Of a stretch of 64,000 bases of DNA, positions 24,944-33,360 are shown one piece after another; position 1 is the stretch's first letter, and every line of letters begins with the position of its first letter. The DNA comes from Rhizobium sp. Its GTDB lineage: Bacteria > Pseudomonadota > Alphaproteobacteria > Rhizobiales > Rhizobiaceae. Under the pieces are notes generated by a model. The model ran no database searches. It was given only the letters and a program-made list of their open reading frames with translations, and had not been told where the DNA came from. Both the position numbers and the translations under genes were made by a program. The DNA lies in contig JAHHDR010000046.1 of assembly GCA_019739215.1 (NCBI GenBank), positions 62,001-126,000 of the forward strand, given 5' to 3'.

Positions 24944-25366
24944 TCATTCCGCCCATGGATCAAAGAGTGAGATACCAAATCCCTCGAAATCCTTGATGTT
25001 GCGTGTCGCGAGAGTGAGATCGTGCTTGACGGCTGTAGCTGCGATCAAGCCATCCATGGAAGACATGCCGCGGCCACTCCGTCTCGCGGAGCCCATCAAG
25101 TCACCCCAGGTCAAAGCAACGGGTTCGTCGACCGGGATGACGCGGCTATCGAAGCGTCGTGGAAGATCCTCGGCAAGCCACTCGGCCAGCGCATCGCGTC
25201 TTCGGCCATTGTCCATCAACGCGACGCCTCGGCGGATCTCGGCAATCGACACGACGCTAATGAAGGCACGATCCTCATCAAGCCCATCCAGCCATTCCAT
25301 GACCCGGGCTTCCGGACGCGGCCTTGTCACTTCGGATAAAATATTGGTGTCGAGCAGAAGCCTCAC
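24944..25366 (-). CDS. PIN-domain toxin (VapC/FitB-like)
   Basis: A GTG start at 25366 overlaps the antitoxin stop. The 140-residue product has PIN signatures: MRLLLDTNILSEVTRPRPEA, SIAEIRRGVALM, the SSMDGLIAATAVKHDL acidic site and TLATRNIKDFEGFGISLFDPW, the last typical of FitB-type PIN proteins. It should be an RNase neutralised by the upstream antitoxin. Intact. Confidence 0.88.
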   Translation of the reverse strand: MRLLLDTNILSEVTRPRPEARVMEWLDGLDEDRAFISVVSIAEIRRGVALMDNGRRRDALAEWLAEDLPRRFDSRVIPVDEPVALTWGDLMGSARRSGRGMSSMDGLIAATAVKHDLTLATRNIKDFEGFGISLFDPWAE

Positions 25367-25629
25367 AGCGAAGGATCACGCGGTTCGTCGCGCTGACGCT
25401 CAAGCTCCAGATCGGCGCCGCGCAGCGGGGACTCCAGCAAAAACGCCGCGAGCGAGCCTTTGCGTGCAGTCTTTCTCTGCCATTCGTCGGCCGAGACGAC
25501 AACGACGCTCGGTTTTCCATTTCGGGTGATCGTCTGGGGGGCAGATTGCGCTCGCTCGATGACCTCCGAGAGCTTCGCCTTGGCGCCGGCGACAGTCCAG
25601 CTCTTGTCTTCTTGTCCCGATGGCTGCAT
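25363..25629 (-). CDS. Phd/YefM-family antitoxin
   Basis: The ATG at 25629 gives 88 residues; upstream codons to 25665 are less likely. WTVAGAKAKLSEVIERAQSA, PQTITRNGKPSVVVVSADEW is a classic Phd/YefM domain; the tail (SLAAFLLESPLRGADLELER) binds the toxin. It is the first gene of the pair with the PIN toxin at 24944-25366, overlapping it by 4 bases. Confidence 0.88.
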   Translation of the reverse strand: MQPSGQEDKSWTVAGAKAKLSEVIERAQSAPQTITRNGKPSVVVVSADEWQRKTARKGSLAAFLLESPLRGADLELERQRDEPRDPSL

Positions 25630-25716
25630 CGTCTTACTCCTGACCACAGTGACTATGATGACCATACAAGATCGATCGACCGAAATGCAAGCGGTAGGGT
25701 TGGAGAATGAAATTCC

Positions 25717-26745
25717 TCAAAGCCCGGATGCCTTGGTGAGATTGACGCGGAAGCGGTCGCGTCTGCGCTGGTATTTGCGGGTCATTTCGGCACTGGCGTG
25801 GCCGAGCTGCTTCTGGACATAGCGCTCGTCGACCTCGGCTGAGGAGGCAAGGCCGGCACGCAGCGAATGGCCAGAGAACTTGTCGGCGCGCGCTCCTTCG
25901 CTGAGGTCTCCCCTGACGCCGGCGGCGAGTGCGGCCTTCTTGACGAGACGGGCCACCTCGCGGTCGTTCAACCGGTCCGCTCCCACATCCTTGCCCTGGC
26001 CCCGGACGCGGCGGAACAGGGGTCCCCTGGCGAGCTTCGCAAACCTGATCCAGGTCTCGACGGCGACGATGGGGCAGGTGGCGTCGGAGGAGCCGCGGCC
26101 GATCTCGACCTCGCGCCAGCCGGTCTTGCCGCGCACCATCACCAGCAGGCCTTTGTCGAGGATCTCGATCCAGCCGCGTCCATCCTCTGTCTGGTCGCGG
26201 CCAAGATCGAGCCCGACAATTTCCGAGCGGCGCAGGCCGCCGGCAAAGCCGGTCAGCAGCATCGCCCGGTCGCGCATGCCGCGCAGGGTTCCCCTGTCCA
26301 ACGTCTCCAGCATGGCGATCAGGTCTTCCGGAAGAATGGCCTCCTTCTGCCGGGGAGGGGAGGCGTGGGTGTTGCGAATGCCGGCCATCACGGTGGCGAT
26401 GGCGCGGTCCTTCCGGTCGAGCGGCGCGCCGCGCTGGGCGCAGTTCCAGCCGATGGCGGAGAGGCGCCGTTCGATCGTCGAAACCGTGTTCGCCTTCATG
26501 CCGCGTTCTGCGGTCCCTGATGCACAGGCTGTGATATAGAGGCCGACAACATGCGGATCGGGAGGAAGGGGCGAAACATTCTGGCGCCGGCACCATGCGG
26601 AGAAGTGCTTCCAGTCTGAAGCGTAGGCGCGCCTTGTGTTGGCGGAACTGGCGGCCTCGACATAACCGCGGGCGCGATCGGCGAGATCTTCCATCTGGCC
26701 GGGCAGGGGAGTGGCGTGGGTTGTTGTCAGTTGCTTGGCCGTCAT
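25717..26745 (-). CDS. Tyrosine recombinase / integrase (second type)
   Basis: The ATG at 26745 gives 342 residues; the open frame runs up to 26907 but would overlap the vapC gene upstream. The N-terminal core-binding domain (SSANTRRAYASDWKHFSAWC) is followed by the catalytic domain with Arg in GFAGGLRRSEIVGL, HSLRAGLASSAEVDERYVQ as HxxR, LGHAS and Tyr in EMTRKYQRRRDRF. It differs clearly from the integrase at 16591-17748. Like that one it sits directly downstream of a vapBC pair on the same strand. Confidence 0.88.
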   Translation of the reverse strand: MTAKQLTTTHATPLPGQMEDLADRARGYVEAASSANTRRAYASDWKHFSAWCRRQNVSPLPPDPHVVGLYITACASGTAERGMKANTVSTIERRLSAIGWNCAQRGAPLDRKDRAIATVMAGIRNTHASPPRQKEAILPEDLIAMLETLDRGTLRGMRDRAMLLTGFAGGLRRSEIVGLDLGRDQTEDGRGWIEILDKGLLVMVRGKTGWREVEIGRGSSDATCPIVAVETWIRFAKLARGPLFRRVRGQGKDVGADRLNDREVARLVKKAALAAGVRGDLSEGARADKFSGHSLRAGLASSAEVDERYVQKQLGHASAEMTRKYQRRRDRFRVNLTKASGL

Positions 26746-26809
26746 GCCGCCGGCCTCGATTGGATCGGGCAGGGTTTCGGATGTCGGTAAGGGACTCCCA
26801 TGGTGCGCC

Positions 26810-27196
26810 TCATGCTGCCCGTATGTCAGTCTGCGAAAAGTCATCGCCCTTGTAGAGGAGTGGCTCGCCGGTGAGCGCGGCGAGTGCATAGGAAAAGCAG
26901 TCGCCATAGTTCAACCCCGCCGGGTGGCGACCCTTGCCATAGCGGCGCCCGGCGCGGCGGGCCTGGTCGGCATGCTCCGCTTCGACCGCGACGATCTCAA
27001 CGCCGACCTTGTGCAGCCACAGGTCCAGTTCGCTGCCGCCCGGCTCGCCGAGCCGGGCCTCGATGACCATCGCGGCTTCCAGCATGGTGGCGGCCGAGAT
27101 GACACGGACGGGATCATCGGCGATGCGTTGCTCGAGCGAGGCCGCGTCCGGTTCGTTGAAGGCGATCGCGACGATAGCGGAGGTATCGATGACCAT
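26810..27196 (-). CDS. vapC: VapC-type PIN toxin
   Basis: This 128-residue protein starts MVIDTSAIVAIAFNEPDAAS and carries the conserved Glu in ATMLEAAMVIEARL and the acidic site in HPAGLNYGDCFSYALAALTG, ending with LLYKGDDFSQTDI. This is the standard type of VapC acting on RNA. It overlaps the antitoxin stop by one base. The gap to the following integrase is 64 bases. Confidence 0.9.
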   Translation of the reverse strand: MVIDTSAIVAIAFNEPDAASLEQRIADDPVRVISAATMLEAAMVIEARLGEPGGSELDLWLHKVGVEIVAVEAEHADQARRAGRRYGKGRHPAGLNYGDCFSYALAALTGEPLLYKGDDFSQTDIRAA

Positions 27197-27450
27197 CAGT
27201 CTGGCAGGCCGTTCTCGTCATAGCCGATGATCTCGTCAGCGGAGCGGCTATCGAGGATCGGCAGAGCACTCCAGCGCCGCCGGCTGGCGGCCATATCCTC
27301 CAGCAATGCGGCCTTGCGCGCCTCGGAGCCCGTGCGGCGCAGGCGGTCCTCAAGGGCCCGCCGGGTGGCAACCGTGATCGTCTCGCCGGTGCGCTCGGCA
27401 AGGGCGCGGGCCAGTCGTTCGGTCTCGGGATCCTTGATGCTGAGTGCCAC
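27196..27450 (-). CDS. vapB: VapB-type antitoxin (PSK family)
   Basis: This 84-residue protein starts MALSIKDPETERLARALAER and continues TGETITVATRRALEDRLRR, the ribbon-helix-helix-like N-terminus of PSK/VapB antitoxins, with an acidic toxin-binding tail (ILDSRSADEIIGYDENGLPD). It is transcribed divergently from the DUF1403 gene, with about 270 bases of shared regulatory region between them. Confidence 0.9.
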   Translation of the reverse strand: MALSIKDPETERLARALAERTGETITVATRRALEDRLRRTGSEARKAALLEDMAASRRRWSALPILDSRSADEIIGYDENGLPD

Positions 27451-27603
27451 CTTGCCGTTCCTTAGTTCCTGTTTGTCTACATTCTACCTCAGTAGCATTT
27501 CTGGATGGGAAAAGCACGCCATCCACGAACGGGAATTCTCGCGCTGTTGCACCGTCGATACGTGCCATCGCGCGTGTTTGGACGGCTAAACCGACTGCTT
27601 CTC

Positions 27604-27641
27604 TATAATGAGAAAAACATCCGATAATGCAATCTTATCGG
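27604..27641 (+). promoter_or_regulatory. -10 element and palindromic operator upstream of DUF1403-scpB
   Basis: A consensus -10 TATAAT is at 27604-27609; no -35 at ideal spacing is evident. Just after it is a perfect inverted repeat CCGATAA-N7-TTATCGG (27621-27641) where the transcript should begin, a good repressor site. The region lies between divergent vapB and the DUF1403 gene. Confidence 0.5.
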
Positions 27642-27722
27642 TCATATGCAGTTTGCGACGTGCTGTGCGGTTAATAACGAAACCTCTGGCATAAACTGCA
27701 CATCCGATCTACGGTGCTGCCC

Positions 27723-28676
27723 ATGGATTCGTACGCCTCGTCCCCGTTTGCAACGCCGTACTGGCCGCCGCGCCTGCCCGATTGGGCAATTATGCGTGGG
27801 CGCGATCTCTCGGACGTGGACGCGGCCTTTGCGGCCGGCATTGCTTTGAAAACGCTCGATGATCTTGTTTGCAGTGATCCAATCTGGGCCGGCTGCTTGC
27901 GGTCGCGCCAGGCTCTGAAATGCGCAGCCGCCGCCGTGAGACTGATGGGCCGCAACGCGGATGACAAGGCACTGCGCGACGCGGTGCTCCTGACTGCGCC
28001 GGACGATGACTGCGGGCCGGCCGGAAACGTGTTTCTGGCTTTCAGAAAAGTGTCCGGGCGCAAACCGGCGTCTTCCAGCAAGGCCATCGCCGAAATCGCC
28101 GAGCTGCTCGGACTGGCGTGGGACGAACGGCGCGCCGCTGCCATCGACAATGCCGACAACGCCCTGCAATGCGGGCGCGCGGTCCCCTTTGCTGCGGCGG
28201 ATCTGGTGACGGCGATCCTATCCGAAGATCCCGAGGCGGAGCCGCTCGCCTGGGCGCTGGCCGATGTCCTGGTCGCCACCATGCTGAAATGGGATCGTCC
28301 GGTGCCGCTGCTGATGGCCGAACGCTACGGGCCGGCCTTCCGGACGGCAGGGGGCAGGGCGCGCGTGCGGCCGGGGGAGCCCGCGTTCCCGCGCGCCGTG
28401 TGTCTAGCGCTGATCGCGGGGGTCGTTGCGGCGCTGCGTTCGGCCGGCGAGATCGCCAGGCGCGCGGAAAGACTGCTTGCCGCCGCGCCGAAAGTGCGCA
28501 CCAAGGGTGCCGAGGCCGTGATCCGTCGACTGCTTGACGAAGACGCCGTACCGGCCTCCGCGCCGGGCGCCCATCTCTCCCGCTGGGCCTCCACGCGGCT
28601 GTTCGAGCGGCTGGAAGGGTTTGGCGCCGTGCAGGAGCTTTCCGGTCGCTCGTCGTTCCGGATTTATGGACTATGA
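27723..28676 (+). CDS. DUF1403 family protein
   Basis: The ATG at 27723 is preferred over a GTG at 27714. The 317-residue product matches the DUF1403 pattern known mostly from rhizobial plasmids: an early PPRLPDWAIMRGRDLSDVDA, AGIALKTLDDLV, WAGCLRSRQALKCAAAAVRL, and a C-terminal RWASTRLFERLEGFGAVQEL. Function is unknown. It overlaps the scpB-like gene by 4 bases (ATGA), and the two co-occur on repABC replicons, hinting at a role in plasmid segregation or condensation; this is inference. Confidence 0.8.
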   Translation: MDSYASSPFATPYWPPRLPDWAIMRGRDLSDVDAAFAAGIALKTLDDLVCSDPIWAGCLRSRQALKCAAAAVRLMGRNADDKALRDAVLLTAPDDDCGPAGNVFLAFRKVSGRKPASSSKAIAEIAELLGLAWDERRAAAIDNADNALQCGRAVPFAAADLVTAILSEDPEAEPLAWALADVLVATMLKWDRPVPLLMAERYGPAFRTAGGRARVRPGEPAFPRAVCLALIAGVVAALRSAGEIARRAERLLAAAPKVRTKGAEAVIRRLLDEDAVPASAPGAHLSRWASTRLFERLEGFGAVQELSGRSSFRIYGL

Positions 28677-29362
28677 GCATCGCCGGATCACCCGCCGCCA
28701 AACCATCCCGCCGGAAGGCGAACGCAACGGACGAACGTCTGTTTGATCGGGAACTGGAGGAACTGCCGCCCGAACTTCGCTGGCGGGAATGGATGCTGCG
28801 CGTCGAAGCCGTGATCTTCGCTTCCGCCGAGCCAGTCACCCGCGAGACCTTGGCGCGTGTGGTCGGTCCGGACTGCAGCATCGATCTGCTGATCGACGAT
28901 TTGCGCGCGGATCTCCGTTCCCGCCCCTATGACATCGTCGCCGTCGCAGGCGGCTGGCAGCATCGCAGCCGTCCCGCTTATGCGTCGACGATACGCGCGT
29001 CACAAGCGTCGACGCGGTCGTCTTCGGCGTCCTTGTCGGAGCATGAGGCGGCGGTGCTGATGGCAATTGCCTATCTGCAGCCTGTCACCCGCGGGGAGCT
29101 GTCGAAGATCTTCGGCAAGGAGGTGAGCCGCGACACGATCGCCAGTCTGCGCGCCGCCGCCTTCATCGTCTCCGGCCCACGCAGCCCGACACCCGGCGCG
29201 CCCTATACCTATGTCACGACCAGGCAATTCCTGTCGGCGTTCGGACTGGAGACGCTGCGGGATCTGCCGGATCTCGAGCGGCTTGAGGACGACGGGCTGC
29301 TCAGTCGGAAAGAGATGGCGACAGAGCCATTTGACGATGCAGACAGGGATATCGAAGAGTAA
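28673..29362 (+). CDS. scpB: ScpB-like segregation/condensation protein
   Basis: This 229-residue protein resembles ScpB, the winged-helix kleisin partner of SMC: RVEAVIFASAEPVTRETLAR and the second winged helix LMAIAYLQPVTRGELSKIFG, plus YTYVTTRQFLSAFGLETLRD near the C-terminus. It is plasmid-borne, without a scpA or smc gene in the window, and coupled to DUF1403. It may act on the plasmid or together with chromosomal SMC. Confidence 0.82.
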   Translation: MSIAGSPAAKPSRRKANATDERLFDRELEELPPELRWREWMLRVEAVIFASAEPVTRETLARVVGPDCSIDLLIDDLRADLRSRPYDIVAVAGGWQHRSRPAYASTIRASQASTRSSSASLSEHEAAVLMAIAYLQPVTRGELSKIFGKEVSRDTIASLRAAAFIVSGPRSPTPGAPYTYVTTRQFLSAFGLETLRDLPDLERLEDDGLLSRKEMATEPFDDADRDIEE

Positions 29363-29639
29363 ATTCGCACCAGATTCTGCTTGCAACTGCGCAAGCCGCG
29401 CTACGAGCCGTGTCGCGGTCCCAACCCCTGTTTAACCTCGGGATGAACCGGTCGAACGGCGATGTCACGCTGACTTTGAATTCGGGTGGCACCTGAGACG
29501 TACTGCTCGGGGGCGATTCCGACCGACCTTTCAAAGCGCGCAGGTGATCCTCGCCTGACTGAATTCCATGTTCACGTTTTCATTGCCATCCACGTTCCAG
29601 GTCAGCAAATTGGACGTGCGCCCAATTTTGACCTTGACG

Positions 29640-29661
29640 ACTTACCGTCCGGTAGGTAAGT
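29640..29661 (+). promoter_or_regulatory. Palindromic operator, probable TetR site of the catabolic operon
   Basis: Perfect arms ACTTACC (29640-29646) and GGTAAGT (29655-29661) flank an 8-base centre; an inner ACCG/CGGT pair nests within. A -35-like TTGACG abuts it at 29634-29639. TetR-family regulators of acyl-CoA operons bind such sites, and a TetR gene lies inside the operon at 35014. The rest of 29363-29715 holds no gene. Confidence 0.6.
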
Positions 29662-29715
29662 GTCGGCTGGTGTTGTCTTCGAGGAAAAGAGGCGGAGCGC
29701 AACCGGGAGGAAGAA

Positions 29716-31275
29716 ATGCCGAACTGGCCGAAGGGCGAGATCTATTTCCACACCGTGATCCAAGCGAATGCGCGCATCATCCCCGATGCCCTGGCGCTCG
29801 CTTTCAACGGCAGAGACTACACCTGGGCGGAAATGCATGGTGCCGTCGAAGGCCTGCGTCGCGGACTTGCCAGGGCGGGCGTGGTGCACGGCACCCGGGT
29901 CGCCGTGTTCGACAGGAATTCGGATCATTTTCTGCTGCTCGGCTACGCGCTCGCGGCGATGGGGGCAGTGATCGTCCCGATCAACATTCACCTTCGTTCG
30001 GCCGAGGCCGCCTATATCCTGGGCAATTGCCGGCCGAGCTTTCTGGTAACGAACGACGAATTTCGGCAGATCGTCGACCAGGCGACAGCCGATCTCGAGA
30101 ACAGGCCGCGGATCATCTCGCGTGGCGAAATCCGCGACGGCGATATCGGTTGGGAGGATGTCGCGGACGGTCCGTCCGACATCGAGATTTCCAGTCCGAA
30201 GTCGTGGAATGACACCCATCTGGTGCTCTATACGAGTGGTACGACCGGCAAGCCCAAGGGCGTGCTGCTTTCGCACCGCCGAACCGTGCTCGATGCACTG
30301 GCGGCCTCGGCTGCCTTCGGCATCCGCCGGGGCGACCGCTTCTTCTGCTATCTGCCGCAGTTCCATACGGCGTCGTGGGACTGGATCAAGATGTTCCTGC
30401 TCCAGCAGGGCGCCGTCGTGCTCGCAGAACGCTTCGATGCCGCCAATGCGATCGACCTGATGCAGCGCTATCGCTGCACGGCGATGCTCGGCTTCTCCGT
30501 CGTGCTCAAGAAGCTTATCGAGGCGCCGGAATGGCAGGGCGCGGACATGTCCAGCATGCGCTTTCTCGGCTATGGCGCCTATGATCCGTCGAACCTTCTC
30601 GAGGAGACGATCCGACAGTTCCGCGAGCGCGGCGCCACCGAGATGGAATTTGCGCTACCCTACGGGCTCACCGAAGCCGGTCCTTTCGTGCTCATCGGAC
30701 GGCCGGAAGACGTTCGAGGCCGCGCGAGCATGCTCGGCACGCCGGTGCCGGGCGTCGATGTCGCGCTACTTGATGACGATGACCGGGAGGTTCCGCGCGG
30801 CGAGGTGGGCGAGATCTGCGTCCGTTCCGCAGCCGTTATGTCGGGCTATCTCGACAATCCGGAAGCGACCGCCGAGGCGTTCAGGAACGGCTGGCTGCAC
30901 ACCGGCGACATGGCGCGCCAGGATGCCGACAGTTTCTATCACATGGTCGACCGCAAGAAGGACATGATCCGCACCGCTGGAGAGAATGTCTTTGCCAAAG
31001 AGGTCGAGCAGGTGCTCGTGACTCATCCCGCCATTGCCGAATGCGCTGTCGTTGGCATGCCCGACGACGTCTATGGCGAGAAGGTCGTTGCCGCTGTCGT
31101 GTCGCGGAACGGCGAAACAGACGCAACCGGGATCCAGAATTTCGTTCGCGAGCGGATCGCGGGATTCAAGACACCCAAGGTCGTGATCTTCCTCGACCAG
31201 CTGCCGCGCAATGCGCTCGGCAAGATCGTCAAGCCGGAGCTCAGAGAGGTGATCCGATCTGCGAATATCCAATAA
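29716..31275 (+). CDS. AMP-dependent acyl-CoA synthetase 1
   Basis: A 519-residue ANL-superfamily ligase with an AGGAAGAA ribosome site. The P-loop YTSGTTGKPKGVLLSHRRT is near residue 172, the A5-type motif YGLTEAGPFV near 315, the hinge WLHTGDMARQDADSFYHMVD, then DRKKDMIRTAGENVFAKEVE, and the catalytic Lys in NALGKIVKPELR. It would activate a carboxylate with ATP and CoA. The closest architecture is the CaiC-like/medium-chain group; the substrate is unknown. It is the first gene of a roughly 17.6-kb plus-strand operon and has a paralogue at 35680-37239. Confidence 0.88.
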   Translation: MPNWPKGEIYFHTVIQANARIIPDALALAFNGRDYTWAEMHGAVEGLRRGLARAGVVHGTRVAVFDRNSDHFLLLGYALAAMGAVIVPINIHLRSAEAAYILGNCRPSFLVTNDEFRQIVDQATADLENRPRIISRGEIRDGDIGWEDVADGPSDIEISSPKSWNDTHLVLYTSGTTGKPKGVLLSHRRTVLDALAASAAFGIRRGDRFFCYLPQFHTASWDWIKMFLLQQGAVVLAERFDAANAIDLMQRYRCTAMLGFSVVLKKLIEAPEWQGADMSSMRFLGYGAYDPSNLLEETIRQFRERGATEMEFALPYGLTEAGPFVLIGRPEDVRGRASMLGTPVPGVDVALLDDDDREVPRGEVGEICVRSAAVMSGYLDNPEATAEAFRNGWLHTGDMARQDADSFYHMVDRKKDMIRTAGENVFAKEVEQVLVTHPAIAECAVVGMPDDVYGEKVVAAVVSRNGETDATGIQNFVRERIAGFKTPKVVIFLDQLPRNALGKIVKPELREVIRSANIQ

Positions 31276-31302
31276 CGTGACCTCAACAACTGGGAGGAAA
31301 TT

Positions 31303-32472
31303 ATGAGGAAACACCTAGCAAGCATGCTGGCAATCGCCGGCGCACTCGCGATCGCCGGCATGCCCGCCCGATCGGCGGAACTGCTGGTCGGCGAAATTCA
31401 CCCGATCACCGGCCCGGCATCCTTCTATGGCGCGCCGATGAGCAATGCGATCAAGCTCGCGATCAAGGAGATCAACGACGCAGGCGGTATCAAGGCCGGA
31501 GGTGAAAGCTACACGCTGACGCTTCTCTCCGGCGATGATCAGGGCAACCCCACGATTGGCGTCGCAGCGCTGCGCAAGGTCATCGGCGATGGCGCGAAAT
31601 ACATCTTCGGCACGCTGGCGAGCGGCGTTGCGCCGGCCCTCAAGCCGGTGATGGATGCCAATCCGGGTGTCACACAAATCGTCGACGGCACCCTGGCCCC
31701 CGGCATCGTCAACGGAAAGAACATCTTCCGCAACCAGACGACCCAACTGGGCTATGACGCGCCAATCGTGGATCTCGTAAAGTTCAAGAAATACAAGACC
31801 GCGGCCATCATGACCGACCGCTTCCATAGCGGCAACATGGGCAACGAACAGAAAATCGTCGATGCGATGACCGCCAATGGCGCGGAAGTCGTCGCCCGCG
31901 AATACCTGAAGCTGAACGATACGGATTTCTCCGCCCAGCTGACGAACATCGCGGCCAAGAAGCCCGATGCGATCATTCTGCGCACCTATCCGAACGAGGC
32001 TGCGCTGATCACCAAGCAATCCCGCCAGCTTGGCTATGAAGGCCAGATCATCTGGAACGCGCTGGCGCCGCCGGCGACGGTGCTCAAGAACATCTCGGAT
32101 GCCGAGATGGATGGCATCCTCAATGGCTATGCACCCGAGATCTCCGACTACGTCGCACTCGGCCAGGACAAGGCCATCAAGATGGCGGAAGCCTACAAGG
32201 CGATGTTCAACGCCGAGCCGGGAGAACTGTCGGCGCTGTCCTATGACGCGGTCTATATCCTGAAGGCGGCAATCGAAAAGGCGGACTCAGTCGAAAACGA
32301 AAAGGTCAATGTCGCGCTCCAGCAGCTCAAGGTGGCCGACATCCCGCAGATCGTGAACCCCTACGAGGCGCATCCTGACGGCCGCCTGTTTGATGACCAG
32401 GGTGAAGTGATCTTCTCCGGCACGCCGCATATCTGGAAGGACGGCCGCTGGCATCCCTATCCCATGCAGTAA
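31303..32472 (+). CDS. ABC transporter substrate-binding protein (Liv/Peripla_BP_6 type)
   Basis: A 389-residue periplasmic protein with a Sec signal peptide (MRKHLASMLAIAGALAIAGM, likely cleaved after PARSA or ARS). The mature start ELLVGEIHPITGPASFYGAP and NAIKLAIKEINDAGGIKAGG are typical of branched-chain amino-acid/aromatic-acid Liv-type receptors. The permeases and ATPases lie 5 kb downstream in the same operon (37242-40519). By context the ligand is probably the carboxylate processed by the CoA enzymes, not an amino acid. A GGGAGGAAA ribosome site precedes the ATG. Confidence 0.88.
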   Translation: MRKHLASMLAIAGALAIAGMPARSAELLVGEIHPITGPASFYGAPMSNAIKLAIKEINDAGGIKAGGESYTLTLLSGDDQGNPTIGVAALRKVIGDGAKYIFGTLASGVAPALKPVMDANPGVTQIVDGTLAPGIVNGKNIFRNQTTQLGYDAPIVDLVKFKKYKTAAIMTDRFHSGNMGNEQKIVDAMTANGAEVVAREYLKLNDTDFSAQLTNIAAKKPDAIILRTYPNEAALITKQSRQLGYEGQIIWNALAPPATVLKNISDAEMDGILNGYAPEISDYVALGQDKAIKMAEAYKAMFNAEPGELSALSYDAVYILKAAIEKADSVENEKVNVALQQLKVADIPQIVNPYEAHPDGRLFDDQGEVIFSGTPHIWKDGRWHPYPMQ

Positions 32473-32532
32473 GCTTTCGCGGGGCTGCGGCGCCCTTCGG
32501 GGCGCCACGGCAACCAGGCACAGCCAATCAGA

Positions 32533-33360
32533 ATGAGCGGACCGATGCAGCAGGACTGGCTAGGACTATCAGGAAAGACATGTGTGGTGACGGGCGGCGC
32601 GCGGGGCATAGGCCTGGCGATCGCCGAGGGCTTGGCCGGCGCCGGGGCACGTGTCGTGGTACTCGACCTCGCTGCCGAAGACGCGGAGCGGGCGGCATCC
32701 GCACTCGGTGCCGATGCGCTGGGCCTCGCCTGCGACACGTCTGACGAGGCGAGCGTGACGGCCGCCGCAGAGCGTGTAAGGTCGGCCCATGGGCGCTGCG
32801 ATGTTCTCGTCAACAACGCCGCTGTCTTCCGGCCGATGCCGCTGATCGAAAGCACGCTCAAGGACTGGAATGACGGCCTCGCCGTCAATCTGTCGGGTTA
32901 CTACAATTGCGTCCAGGCCTTCGGCCGGCTGATGATGGAAAATGGCGCCGGCGCCATGGTGCATATCGGTTCGATCGCCGCTTTCACATCCCAGTTCCAC
33001 GGCGTGGACTACAGCGCCACCAAGGCGGCGATCACCGGCTTCTCGCGTCAGGTCGCCATTGAATGGGGTGGTCGTGGCATCCGAAGCAATGTCGTCCATC
33101 CTGGCCTCACCAAGACGCCGCTGACGGCGGAACGCAATACAGGCTCCGACATCATGGCGCGTCGAGCGCGGATGACGGCCGCCAAGCGCATGGGTGAGCC
33201 TGACGATATTGCCAATGCCGTGATGTTCCTGGCAAGCGAGCGGTCATCCTACGTGACAGGCGCCGACATGATCGTCGATGGCGGCCTGCAACGCATGCTG
33301 ACCGAGCTTGTTCCAAATGCGACCCGCATCTCAGATTTCGAAAAAGGGCTACGCCAATGA
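32533..33360 (+). CDS. Short-chain dehydrogenase/reductase 1
   Basis: A 275-residue classical SDR: Rossmann TGGARGIGLAIAEGLAG, VLVNNAA near residue 95, the catalytic Ser in IGSIAAF and YSATK with Tyr and Lys. An alternative start at MQQDW (32545) is possible. It likely oxidises a hydroxyl (for example a 3-hydroxyacyl-CoA or ring alcohol) with NAD. It overlaps the second SDR by 4 bases (ATGA), and the two share the same LGLxGKTCVV start, so they may be paralogues acting on successive intermediates or as a pair. Confidence 0.88.
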   Translation: MSGPMQQDWLGLSGKTCVVTGGARGIGLAIAEGLAGAGARVVVLDLAAEDAERAASALGADALGLACDTSDEASVTAAAERVRSAHGRCDVLVNNAAVFRPMPLIESTLKDWNDGLAVNLSGYYNCVQAFGRLMMENGAGAMVHIGSIAAFTSQFHGVDYSATKAAITGFSRQVAIEWGGRGIRSNVVHPGLTKTPLTAERNTGSDIMARRARMTAAKRMGEPDDIANAVMFLASERSSYVTGADMIVDGGLQRMLTELVPNATRISDFEKGLRQ

